Below are positions 17,635 through 27,000 of a stretch of 64,000 nt of DNA, in pieces. The notes under the pieces were generated by a model. It saw only the letters and a list, made by a program, of their open reading frames with translations. It was not told where the DNA came from and did no database searches. Within the stretch, counting starts at the first letter, position 1. Every line of letters starts with the position of its first letter. The position numbers were made by a program, and so were the translations under genes. Source of the DNA: CAXXIC01 sp049315325 (GTDB lineage Bacteria; Bacteroidota; Bacteroidia; Bacteroidales; UBA7332); assembly GCA_049315325.1 (NCBI GenBank), contig JBMOKJ010000009.1, forward strand, positions 55,168 through 119,167, read 5' to 3'.

Positions 17635-20250
17635 TTAGCGAGTTACAATTAATTTACGATTCACCTGACACTTCCCTTTGCTAATCTCCACATTATAAAT
17701 TCCGGGAGTCCATTGCGAGACATCTATTTGCGAATCCACTTGTTGACTTTGTTGGCTCCAAACCTGTTTCCCCAAACAATCAGTCACCGATATTTTAGAA
17801 TTTTCGGCATGAGTGATCTTGATGTGATGCTTCGCCGGATTGGGGAAAAGTTGAATTTGACGTTCAAAATTCGGATTGAGTGCTGTAGAAAGTGCCGTTC
17901 TAGCCATTAGCGGATCAGAAGCCGCACTCTCTAAAGTCGAATTTGTAGCTGTTACCACATAATAGTAAGTTGTATTTTCAGTAAGTCCCGTATCGGTATA
18001 GCTTGGAGAGAATGTGGTGGCAATCGTAGTGTAAGGACCGCCGGCCACTGTGGCACGTTTCACTTTGTAGCCCGTTGCTCCCGGTACAGCTTTCCACGAC
18101 AAAAACGACTTTGTATCACGCACTGAATCGGCTTTCACATCCACAGGAATCAACAATGCGCCGGTGAAAACATCATCGTATTTCAGGTATCCTGCCGTTT
18201 GGTCGTTGGCAATATCACTGTTCACAATCACGATATTTCCATAAGCAGGTATCGAAATTGGAGGAATTGTTGTACTTGCGGCTGCTACTGTGAGAGGGTT
18301 AAGAGCATCGTTCCAGCTTTGTAAGATTCGTGCACTGCCAAACGGACAAGTCATGGTGCCGGAATAAGAGATGGCTGAAGCAGTTGTGTTATGAATCATC
18401 CGCACTTTTCGACCGGTTTCCTGAAACTCAAAACCTTCGAGCCCGGTTGCTAAGGTTAGTCTTGCCGCATTTGAACTGTATGATTTGGTATTGTAGGTCA
18501 CTTCAAACAACGCATAGCGTTTTGTTCCAGCAGGATAAGTGACCGCAACATCGTTTCCACTTTGTGCATCGTTTAACGCAATCATTACCGAACCAAAATC
18601 CGTAGAGGTCGGGACTGTCGTACTGTAAATTCCGTAGTAAGTGGTATCAATTTTTCCCGTAAAATCTTTGCTTTGTACCTTGACTCTCAGATTATTGTAT
18701 TCAAACGTATTGTTGTCTACAAACACCAATTTAGCAGCTTTGCCATCGCCTGGCTTGGCTGTTCCACGATAAGAGACCAACGCGATGCGCTGTGCCAAAC
18801 CATAAACGGTAGAAGACGCGCTGTTGGTTATTTCCGTCATTCCAATGACCCGACCGGGGGTGTAAACCCATTGTTGGCAGCTTTTCCAACCTGTCGAATT
18901 GGTAAAATCACGTTTGTAAATATTATAAGCTGATGCCAAGCCATAGACTTCGCGACCTTTGCTGAGGGAAGTTTTCATAGCCGGCCCGGTCATAAAGCCC
19001 CACTTATTACCCCGATTCCAGTCGTCTTCGTCTCCGGTGGCATATTTCACCATTGGTGCGGCGCCATGGAAAGCAGCATTTATCGTTCCATCCGATTTCG
19101 TAATGGCAGCTCCGGCAAAGGTGCTGATTCCACACATTTGCACATTGGGCGTTTCGGTAATTTCGGGCAGTGGTGTGCTCGGGTCGCGGGTAGTTCCCAC
19201 CGTTGTCCACAATCCGTAATGCGAACGTGGACCGAGCGTATTTCTATCGTAAAGTGTGAAATTATCAGGCAGTGGCAAAGCGGTGATTCCTGATCGATAA
19301 ATAAAAGCATAGAGAAGTCCTTTCTGCCCCTGCCCCATCGTATAATTATACCCACAGCCGGTTAGAAACCCTTCCATCAAAGCCGAATTACTTAGGAATT
19401 TGGTAACGTATTGCGATTTCCAAGGAGGAGCAGTGGAATATTCATCATAACCGTTCGGCATCTGACTCATTGGACTGTAATTTTTCAATGCAAACAAAAA
19501 GTTCCTGGCAACCTGCGAACCCGTGAACAGATAATACCAGGCAGTCATTTCGACCGTAATGCTGTGATAGCCCATCGTTTCGTTGGAATAGCTCACGTAA
19601 TGCGTTCCGCCGTCGGGCAGGATATTTTTGAACAGACAGTTCTCCATAGCCCGTTTCCCTTTGTTGGCAACGGCAGTATCGTTCAGACACAAACCACCGA
19701 GGAAAACAGCAAAAATCCGTTTAATCTCCATATTCATTACCAAGGCCCCAACAGAATTAGATACGAAAATGCCCGGAAAATTCGCAATCATGTAATTATT
19801 CTTGTTCTTTATTCCGGCTTCCCATTTGGCTTTTCTGTCGGCAGGAATTTTGTCAGGCGCATAGGTTTTGAGCGTCAGGTAAGAGTAAGTGGCTTCTACT
19901 GCTCCCGGGAAATCGCCTAAATCAGCAGTCTTTCCGACAGACCATCGCGTAAAGATGGAGTCGAGCAAAAGCACCATTCGGTCGAGAATTGCGCTTTGAC
20001 CTTTGTATGGACTTGATGGATGAAAATAGGCAAAAGCGGCAGTCATCGTTTCGCCCGGATCTTTCTGAAAACCGTATAACTTGGTATCGCCCACTTTTAC
20101 GCCATCGAAAGTAGTGGCAGCAAATGGGTTAGTTGAAGGTTCAGAGATAGCTGGAAGCAAATTGATTGACTGAGATTGTATATTTAGAAATACGAAACTA
20201 ACGCAAAGAAAAGCAAGAACTTTACTTCGAAGAAAAGTGTTTTTTTCCAT
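17635..20250 (-). CDS. Secreted T9SS protein with fibronectin-III domain, paralogue of 4482-6827; family not recognised
   Basis: 871 aa, first gene of a five-gene operon. A hydrophobic N-terminus (about 1-27) serves as signal peptide. Residues 30-690 match the 4482-6827 product throughout (PDGGTHYVSY near 215, YHSITVEMTAWYYL, GPRSHYG, RGNKWGFMTG, LEGFEFQE). Residues about 690-780 form a fibronectin type III domain (SFLSWKAVPGATGYKV, then TTYYYVVTATNS). The last 80 residues (FPNPAKHHIKI, TPGIYNVEI) are a T9SS type A sorting domain. The layout suggests a large cell-surface enzyme or binding protein. Its place directly ahead of GH2 and two heparinase-like genes supports a polysaccharide-degrading role, but no catalytic residue can be named. 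Confidence 0.74.
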   Translation of the reverse strand: MEKNTFLRSKVLAFLCVSFVFLNIQSQSINLLPAISEPSTNPFAATTFDGVKVGDTKLYGFQKDPGETMTAAFAYFHPSSPYKGQSAILDRMVLLLDSIFTRWSVGKTADLGDFPGAVEATYSYLTLKTYAPDKIPADRKAKWEAGIKNKNNYMIANFPGIFVSNSVGALVMNMEIKRIFAVFLGGLCLNDTAVANKGKRAMENCLFKNILPDGGTHYVSYSNETMGYHSITVEMTAWYYLFTGSQVARNFLFALKNYSPMSQMPNGYDEYSTAPPWKSQYVTKFLSNSALMEGFLTGCGYNYTMGQGQKGLLYAFIYRSGITALPLPDNFTLYDRNTLGPRSHYGLWTTVGTTRDPSTPLPEITETPNVQMCGISTFAGAAITKSDGTINAAFHGAAPMVKYATGDEDDWNRGNKWGFMTGPAMKTSLSKGREVYGLASAYNIYKRDFTNSTGWKSCQQWVYTPGRVIGMTEITNSASSTVYGLAQRIALVSYRGTAKPGDGKAAKLVFVDNNTFEYNNLRVKVQSKDFTGKIDTTYYGIYSTTVPTSTDFGSVMIALNDAQSGNDVAVTYPAGTKRYALFEVTYNTKSYSSNAARLTLATGLEGFEFQETGRKVRMIHNTTASAISYSGTMTCPFGSARILQSWNDALNPLTVAAASTTIPPISIPAYGNIVIVNSDIANDQTAGYLKYDDVFTGALLIPVDVKADSVRDTKSFLSWKAVPGATGYKVKRATVAGGPYTTIATTFSPSYTDTGLTENTTYYYVVTATNSTLESAASDPLMARTALSTALNPNFERQIQLFPNPAKHHIKITHAENSKISVTDCLGKQVWSQQSQQVDSQIDVSQWTPGIYNVEISKGKCQVNRKLIVTR

Positions 20251-20279
20251 AGCTAGAATAAGGCATTAGAGACAATGCA

Positions 20280-20346
20280 CAAAAATAGCTTTATATTCAG
20301 TCAAAAAGCCAATTCAAATGTATCAAAATATGGAAGAATTGTTTCA
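20280..20346 (-). promoter_or_regulatory. Promoter with tandem TGTAACA-like repeat for the 20250-7341 operon
   Basis: On the minus strand the half-sites are TGAAACA (20346-20340) and TGATACA (20325-20319), 21 bp apart. After 31 bp comes TATTTTTG (20287-20280), a perfect -7 box. The leader is about 23 nt. This promoter would drive five genes. Confidence 0.68.
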
Positions 20347-20415
20347 TATTTTTGGTTGATAAATGATTTGCTCAGTTATTTAATTTTTGATTCAGTTGGT
20401 CAAAATCATTTTAAA

Positions 20416-21666
20416 TCAATTTACTTTTCTTTCTTGAAAAATATATTCACTCGAAACGCTCAGATTCCGAACATCCTTAAGCGTAAAAAAGCCAATTTTG
20501 AACTCAGGCATTTTGCAAAAAACAGTCTTGGTTCTATTGTCAACAGTAACTTGTTGTTCTTTCCATTCACGTTTGGTATTGGGTGCATTCAGGTTGTTTG
20601 TGTAATAAAATGAAGCAGCTGAAACCGAAATATTTGTATCAAATTGCACTGAAATTAACGAATCCCAAATAGCTGTTTTTCCCACTTTTATCAATGGATA
20701 ACCTTTGTTCAATACACTCTCAAAGAAATATTTTATCTCTTCGAGAGCCCATCCATCGGTATGACTGTGTTTCATATCGGGGAAAATGGTAACAGTTCGT
20801 TGTTCCGGTTTTATCAACGAATAGGTTTTGTGGTAGGCATTCACGAAAAACCAACCGTCTTTATTGCCATTTATGAATAGAAAACGAGGTTTTGCATAAG
20901 GCAAATAAGATGACGGATCAAAGTTTTTCAACCATTTCAGGCTGTCAGAGGGATTCATTTTCGCCAAATCGCTTTGAAACACACAATCGGAGTAAAACCC
21001 GCAACCATAGACAGGTGCAGCGGCTTTAAATCGGTTGTCGAGCGATGCTGCTAGGCAGGTCAAGTAACCTCCCCAACTGATGCCAGTGATTACCGTTTTA
21101 TCAGCATTTACTACGGGGAAACTCAGTAAAAGCGAATGTGCCAAAATAACATCTGCCACGGCATGATAACTCCACATATTGCGTAGATTTCCCAATGCAA
21201 TATCCTCGAACTTCTCTTCTTTGTTTTGCTTTGGGCCGTTCCCCTCGAACGTATATTCATCCCCTCCCGTTGCGCTCAAATCCAATGCCAAAGCAGCATA
21301 GCCATCGGCTGCCCATTTCTCAACCCATGCTTTGAAAGCCTTACCGCCACCGCCATGCACGAGAATAATGCCTGGATATTTTTTATTTTCAGAACTAATT
21401 CCACGCAACAATGCAGGATTTGAATAATAGGCAAAAACACGGGTAGGCTTGCCCTCGTAAATCAGTCCATCGAATGCTAACGAACGCACAGGTTTATGGG
21501 CATTGAGCCATGCAAATGCAGGTGCTTTGCTCAATTTTGTCAAATCCCACAGCAAGCTATCAACTTTGACAGCAGAAACATCAATTGAATGAGTTTCTTT
21601 CGCATTTGCCTGAACAACAAATAATAAACTGCAAACAACAAAGAATTTGACTAGGTTTTTATTCAT
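20416..21666 (-). CDS. Secreted alpha/beta-hydrolase, probable acetyl esterase
   Basis: 416 aa with a signal peptide (about 1-22). The fold is alpha/beta-hydrolase: ILVHGGGGKAF near 130 is the oxyanion strand-turn, GISWGGYL near 215 is the nucleophile elbow with Ser, and FINGNKDGWF near 290 probably holds the acid. MKHSHTDGWAL near 325 is the catalytic His region. It is related to acetyl-xylan-esterase or dienelactone-hydrolase-like secreted hydrolases. The start overlaps the GH95 stop by four bases (ATGA), so the two are translationally coupled. I infer removal of acyl groups that block GH95 or the lyases. It is the last gene of the 34392-20416 run; no clear terminator follows. Confidence 0.78.
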   Translation of the reverse strand: MNKNLVKFFVVCSLLFVVQANAKETHSIDVSAVKVDSLLWDLTKLSKAPAFAWLNAHKPVRSLAFDGLIYEGKPTRVFAYYSNPALLRGISSENKKYPGIILVHGGGGKAFKAWVEKWAADGYAALALDLSATGGDEYTFEGNGPKQNKEEKFEDIALGNLRNMWSYHAVADVILAHSLLLSFPVVNADKTVITGISWGGYLTCLAASLDNRFKAAAPVYGCGFYSDCVFQSDLAKMNPSDSLKWLKNFDPSSYLPYAKPRFLFINGNKDGWFFVNAYHKTYSLIKPEQRTVTIFPDMKHSHTDGWALEEIKYFFESVLNKGYPLIKVGKTAIWDSLISVQFDTNISVSAASFYYTNNLNAPNTKREWKEQQVTVDNRTKTVFCKMPEFKIGFFTLKDVRNLSVSSEYIFQERKVN

Positions 21667-24041
21667 TCACAAGATGTTTGATTTCTGCTGAAAACGCTTT
21701 TCTTTTCGCCATTTACATAAACAACCACCCGACTTGTCTTTGCCGAAATAATCTGATAATCAGTTACTTTGCTATTTTCCCACTTGATATTTACCGTAAA
21801 GCCACCACGAGCACGCAAGCCTTTTACCGAACCACTCTTCCAAGCGTCGGGCAAAGCAGGCAGCAAATGAATGCCATCTTCGTCCGATTGCAAAAGCATT
21901 TCGGCCACGGCAGCCGTTCCACCAAAGTTTCCGTCAATCTGAAACGGTGGATGCGCATCAAGCAGGTTCGGATAGGTCCCTCCACCGCCTCCATAATTGA
22001 TTGCTAATTTATCAGGGTCTTTGTATTTTAGCAGTTCGCGGTACATTTTGTAGGCGTGATTTCCATCTTGCAATCTTGCCCACAGGTTTATGCGCCAGCC
22101 TTTGCTCCAGCCGGTGGTTTCATCGCCCTTAATTTCGAGCGTTCGTTTGCAAGCAGCGGCCAATTCGGGTGTTTTTTCAACGGAAATATGGTTCCCGGGG
22201 AAGAGACCAATCAGATGAGACTGATGGCGATGTTTGGGCTCAGGATCCTTCCAATCGTAATACCACTCCTGCAGATTTCCGGCAGCGCCAATCTGATAGG
22301 GGTACATTTTGTCGAGCGTTGTCTGCAAAGTTTTTACAAATTCGGCATCGGAGTCTAACACTTTAGCGGCTTTGATGGTGCGAAGAAAACATTCACGGAT
22401 AATCGCCAAATCGGCTGCACCACCGTAAAGCGTTGCTCCATTAAACCCATCGGGTGTCAGGAATTTATTTTCGGGCGAGGTGGCCGGCGAAGTGATTAGC
22501 TTTCCGTTTTTATCAGGAACCATAAAACCAAGGCAAAACTGTGCAGCACCTTTCAGCAAAGGATAACCCGTTTTACGAAGGTATGTCGTGTCTTGTGTAA
22601 AAGCAAAATGCTCCCACAAATGCATACTGAGCCACGCGCCTCCCATCGTAAAGTTCGACCATTGCGGATTGCCTCTGCCCTCGCCTACAGGATTGCTCAT
22701 CGCCCAGATATCGGAATTGTGAGCCGCCATCCAGCCATCGCAATTGTAGAAATTCCGAGCGTTTGCTGTTCCTGTTTTGGTAATATTTTTGATAAGGTCA
22801 ATCAACGGAAAATACAAATCAGAAAGATTGGTAATTTCGGCAGGCCAATAGTTTTCTTGTAAATTGATGTTTATGGTATAATTGGAATTCCAGGGCGGAC
22901 GCACCTGATAGCTCCAAAGCCCTTGTAAATTAGCGGGGACTCCTGCTGTACGCGAACAACTAATCAACAAATAGCGACCAAAATTGAAATAAAGCTCTTC
23001 CAATCGTATATCGCTTTTCCCAGCGGCATAGCGTTTGAGTCGCTCATCGGTGGGCAGATTGATCGTTGAATCGTTGCCTAAATTCAACTGAACCCGATTG
23101 AAATACTTCTGATAATCAGCCACATGTGCGCTCTTGAGTTGCTCAAATGTTTTAGAAGATGCATTTTGAAGTTGGGTATTGGCTATTGATTTATAGGGCT
23201 TTCCTTCCGTCACTGGATTTTTGTCAAACCCATTGAAACTGGTAGCTATGGAAACATAAATAATGGCTTCGGTAGCCGATTTTACGCTAAGAATGGAATC
23301 GGAGCCAACCACATTTCCATCAGATTTAATTCTAATTTGTGTAGTGAAATGCGTGCCTCTGTTGGCATCGAAAAAGATATCGCCCGGCACACCGCCCACC
23401 GATGCTTTTTGGTCATAAGGCGCATATCCATTGGCTATCAGCTGATTAGACTTAGCCTCAACCGAAAACTTCATTACACTGCCAAAACCCAGCTTGAAGC
23501 TCAACGCCCCTTTTTTGCTGGCTTTCAGTTTTATCGCAATTACTTTATCGGGATTGGAGACGAAATATTCGCGGGTAAAATTCACTTTGTTTGCCGTGTA
23601 ACTCACTTTCGAAACGGCATTATCCAAATTCAATTCGCGGTAATAATTGGTGACAACCGAATCGTGGTTGAAATGCAGATATAGCGTACCCAGCGCCATG
23701 TACGACTGACTGAATTTGCCTTGCAGTTTCTTCACCAATTCATTGGCTGCACGGTAGTCTTCTTTGGCTAAAGCTTCGCGAACGGCAGCCAGATTTTGCC
23801 ATTTCCCTTTGTAAATGGTGTCGTTAACCGGTTCGCCCGACCACAAAGTCAGGTCGTTCAGGTAGATTTTTTCTTCTTTGGCACCGCCAAACACGCTGGC
23901 TCCTTGAGTACCGTTCCCCAGCACCAAACTCCCTTCGAACGCTTTTGCAGGCTGCTTGTACCAAAGCGTTTTGTCGAGTTTTTGACTAAATACAGCAGCA
24001 GAAAATGAAATAAATAGAGCTAAAACTAATGGACTCTTCAT
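21663..24041 (-). CDS. GH95 family alpha-L-fucosidase / alpha-L-galactosidase
   Basis: 792 aa with a signal peptide (about 1-19). The start of the mature protein (LWYKQPAKAFEGSLVLGNG, then IYLNDLTLWSGEP) is the hallmark of GH95. In the (alpha/alpha)6 barrel, NINLQENYWP near 390 contains the two Asn residues that activate the water in this inverting family. SPATSPENKF near 520 holds the catalytic Glu, HRHQSHLIGLFPG is conserved, and HPPFQIDGNFGG near 700 carries the conserved Asp. GH95 removes terminal alpha-1,2-L-fucose, or L-galactose in some members. With the fucose operon next door, fucosidase is the more likely role, though galactosidase cannot be excluded. It is coupled to the esterase downstream and lies 7 bases after the large lyase-like gene. 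Confidence 0.9.
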   Translation of the reverse strand: MKSPLVLALFISFSAAVFSQKLDKTLWYKQPAKAFEGSLVLGNGTQGASVFGGAKEEKIYLNDLTLWSGEPVNDTIYKGKWQNLAAVREALAKEDYRAANELVKKLQGKFSQSYMALGTLYLHFNHDSVVTNYYRELNLDNAVSKVSYTANKVNFTREYFVSNPDKVIAIKLKASKKGALSFKLGFGSVMKFSVEAKSNQLIANGYAPYDQKASVGGVPGDIFFDANRGTHFTTQIRIKSDGNVVGSDSILSVKSATEAIIYVSIATSFNGFDKNPVTEGKPYKSIANTQLQNASSKTFEQLKSAHVADYQKYFNRVQLNLGNDSTINLPTDERLKRYAAGKSDIRLEELYFNFGRYLLISCSRTAGVPANLQGLWSYQVRPPWNSNYTININLQENYWPAEITNLSDLYFPLIDLIKNITKTGTANARNFYNCDGWMAAHNSDIWAMSNPVGEGRGNPQWSNFTMGGAWLSMHLWEHFAFTQDTTYLRKTGYPLLKGAAQFCLGFMVPDKNGKLITSPATSPENKFLTPDGFNGATLYGGAADLAIIRECFLRTIKAAKVLDSDAEFVKTLQTTLDKMYPYQIGAAGNLQEWYYDWKDPEPKHRHQSHLIGLFPGNHISVEKTPELAAACKRTLEIKGDETTGWSKGWRINLWARLQDGNHAYKMYRELLKYKDPDKLAINYGGGGGTYPNLLDAHPPFQIDGNFGGTAAVAEMLLQSDEDGIHLLPALPDAWKSGSVKGLRARGGFTVNIKWENSKVTDYQIISAKTSRVVVYVNGEKKSVFSRNQTSCE

Positions 24042-24048
24042 TTTGTAT

Positions 24049-27000
24049 TTATTTTAAGTCGAATAATTGTTTCACCTCTACAGCATCCAAAGGACGGTCG
24101 TAAACGCGCAAATTCGCAACTGTAGCAGTATGATTGAGGAAAAAGTCAAGCGCATCGGTCGTAATATTGAGCGTGCCGGGCGCTGTGGCTATTTTATCTC
24201 CATTGAGGTAGAGGTTCATCGCATCTTCGGTAGCTGTCAGAACCACAAATTGCCATTCGTCGGACGCTATTTTTCCTCCGGACAAACGATTTGGATTGGC
24301 TACAATACGGTTATTATCTACATTGCACGAAACAGTTTTATACCCTTTTCCATACGCATTGTAACCATCTTTGCCAAATAGTTTCCCCGATTTCTCGGAA
24401 GTTTTGAACCATAATGCGATGGAAATTGCATTCTCGCGCATCGCTAGATGGTGCAATTTAAAGCCGGGTTTAGTGTTTCCGCGCGATACATTTACATCTA
24501 CAGCAGCGGCAAGAGTACCGGATGATGAATGCATTTCGAGCGCTTTTCCAAACGGACTATCGACCAATTTACATGCTGGATTTATCCATATCTGGAATGC
24601 GCCGTTGACTGCGTAATCGGGCGTTTTCTCGTCCCATTTATCGAAAGAGACCTCACCCAAAAATCCATCTTTCGGATTATTCGAAATCTTGGTATTCGTT
24701 TTTCGGAATACATTTTCATCAGTCAATTGAACGGTTTGTCCGTCTGGGAATAAGACTTTGACCGTCGTTTCGCTCGAACCAAAACGAACAGAAAGCGGGT
24801 ACCAACCCTCCTTCAAGCCAATTTTCCCATCAGGATTGCGACCGAAAACTCCGTGCTGCACCACTATTTCGTTGTTCACGCGCACTTGATTTTGACAACT
24901 AGCTTGTTTCGCATTCAATCCGGCACTTTCGCCTACGCGATAAGTGGTTTGAAACTCATAAACTCCCGTCATCGGAACATAAAAATAACCCGAAAATTCA
25001 CGGACTATGTTTCGACTTTCAGAAGATTCCATTGCTTGAGCGAGTTGTGTTTTATACGGTTTAGCGTTGTCGATATCTAGGAAATCGGCATCGCGACGTT
25101 TGCCTGTTCGGTCGAAGCTTTGAGCCACAAATCCCTTTTCAAGTGAAGGAATCGATTTCAATGGCTCAATTGATTTCACCTCTGATGGTGGCGTTATCGC
25201 AATTTTCGCATCTGTTTCGAAGCTCAACTCCGAGGCCTCAACAGACTTCCATTTCCCACCATTAATAGAATAGGAAACCTCAAAATCCATCGGTTTCAAG
25301 CTATTGATGTTCCAGAATAGCGGATCGCAAATCACCAAATCAATTGCATGCCAACCTTTGTCTAGCACAACCTCACCACGTCTGTGTGCCTGTTGTTGAT
25401 GAAATACGCCTATGTGCTCTATAACGGACTGATTGTCAACATCAAACGTCACAGGCCCGCACGAATTGACATCGAAGTGGTAAACTCCTTTTTCTTTGGC
25501 AAGGAAAAGACCGGAAAAACGATAAAAACCTTTTGTCTGCTCCTCCAACGGTTGTTTTGAAATCGCCTTAGGAAGAATAAAGCCAGCGACAGTTGTAGCA
25601 AGAATAGGCGTTTCTTTGTTTAAATCGGGCATCATGATTCTCGAAGCATCGAAAAATCCCTTATCGTTGTAGAGTTTCGTATTTTTCTCATAAACTCTTG
25701 CTAAAAGTCCATTTTGGGCATTCACTGGAAGTGTCGTCAACCCTTTAGGCGCTGCTTTTAAAACAAGATGGGCGGTAATCGTTTCGCTATTTTGAGTTCC
25801 AAACGTCCATGTTGGGTCGTATACAATCGCTTTTAAATCAGCCGTTTTAGTGATCGTAATGGGTCTTTCGTACAACGTTGAATTCTCTGTCGGTTGCGAC
25901 CCATCGAGCGTGTAACGTATTTGAGCAGGAGCGGCAACACGTTCGAGTTGAATCGTCCCTTTATCGTCTATTAAATAGGTTGGCACCTTATTTTCGTCGC
26001 GAGTATAGCGCAAATCGTTGATATCAAAGCGTTCACCACGAACTGTCAGAACAGGACGGGCAGGTTTAGCATCGCTGGTAAGGGTCGTTTTACCATCGCG
26101 TTGCATGGTTAAGACCGTTCTTCCGCCATCCGTTTTGGCAAATTGATAAACATCTTTTTTCTTACCAATCTCGATGGTTAATTTGGTGCGATCGCTGTTC
26201 CACGTCGATTTAGGAAGTGGCTCTCCGAATTTGTAGGGATACACTAAGATGCGAAATTCTGGAGATACCGTCTGTGCTGGTATTGCCACTTGATTGTATC
26301 CTTGGTATCTTTCGAAACGAGGAACTGGGAATCCATATTCAGCATTTCTCCAAAGCACTCGAATCAGACAGAGTGGATCTCCTTTTTTAGGCTTAGATTT
26401 ACCAGTCACGACATCTCTTTCCATTCCTATTTTTCCAAGAATGATATCGCCCTCTCTGCTTTCGGATGGGTTGGTGTTCTGGAATTGAATTTCAGGAGTA
26501 ATCGCCTCCACCAAATCGACATCGAGTGGCACAGAAATGTTCCATTCGAAGAGATGTTTTTGTTCGTCTTTTTTGGCATCATCAATCACCAATAGGTAAG
26601 GGTTTTGACCGCGCGCCATTTGCACTGTACGGTAAAACTGCTGCATCGGATTCCATGAGCTATAGCCCTCTACCAGTCGAGTCTCGCCACTCCACGGGCC
26701 GTAATCGGTGTGTCCATACCCATCAAAAAACTTAATGGTACGAGGGTTGAATGCCACTTGAATATCACGACTTAAGTCGAAATTACCTTCTGCAAATGGT
26801 GCATAATAAGGAATTTTGGTCGATGGATAGTAGAGCGGATGCACCTGCATATTTTTAGAATAGGAGTAGCCATCTTTGCCATCACCAACAGCAATAAGAC
26901 CTTCTGGCGACTCTCTCACACCCAACCAGGTGCCTGGTGTTGGCGGCCAATGACATCCTTTTCCATCTATAGTGAGCATATTTTGTAGGAATGTGGCTTT

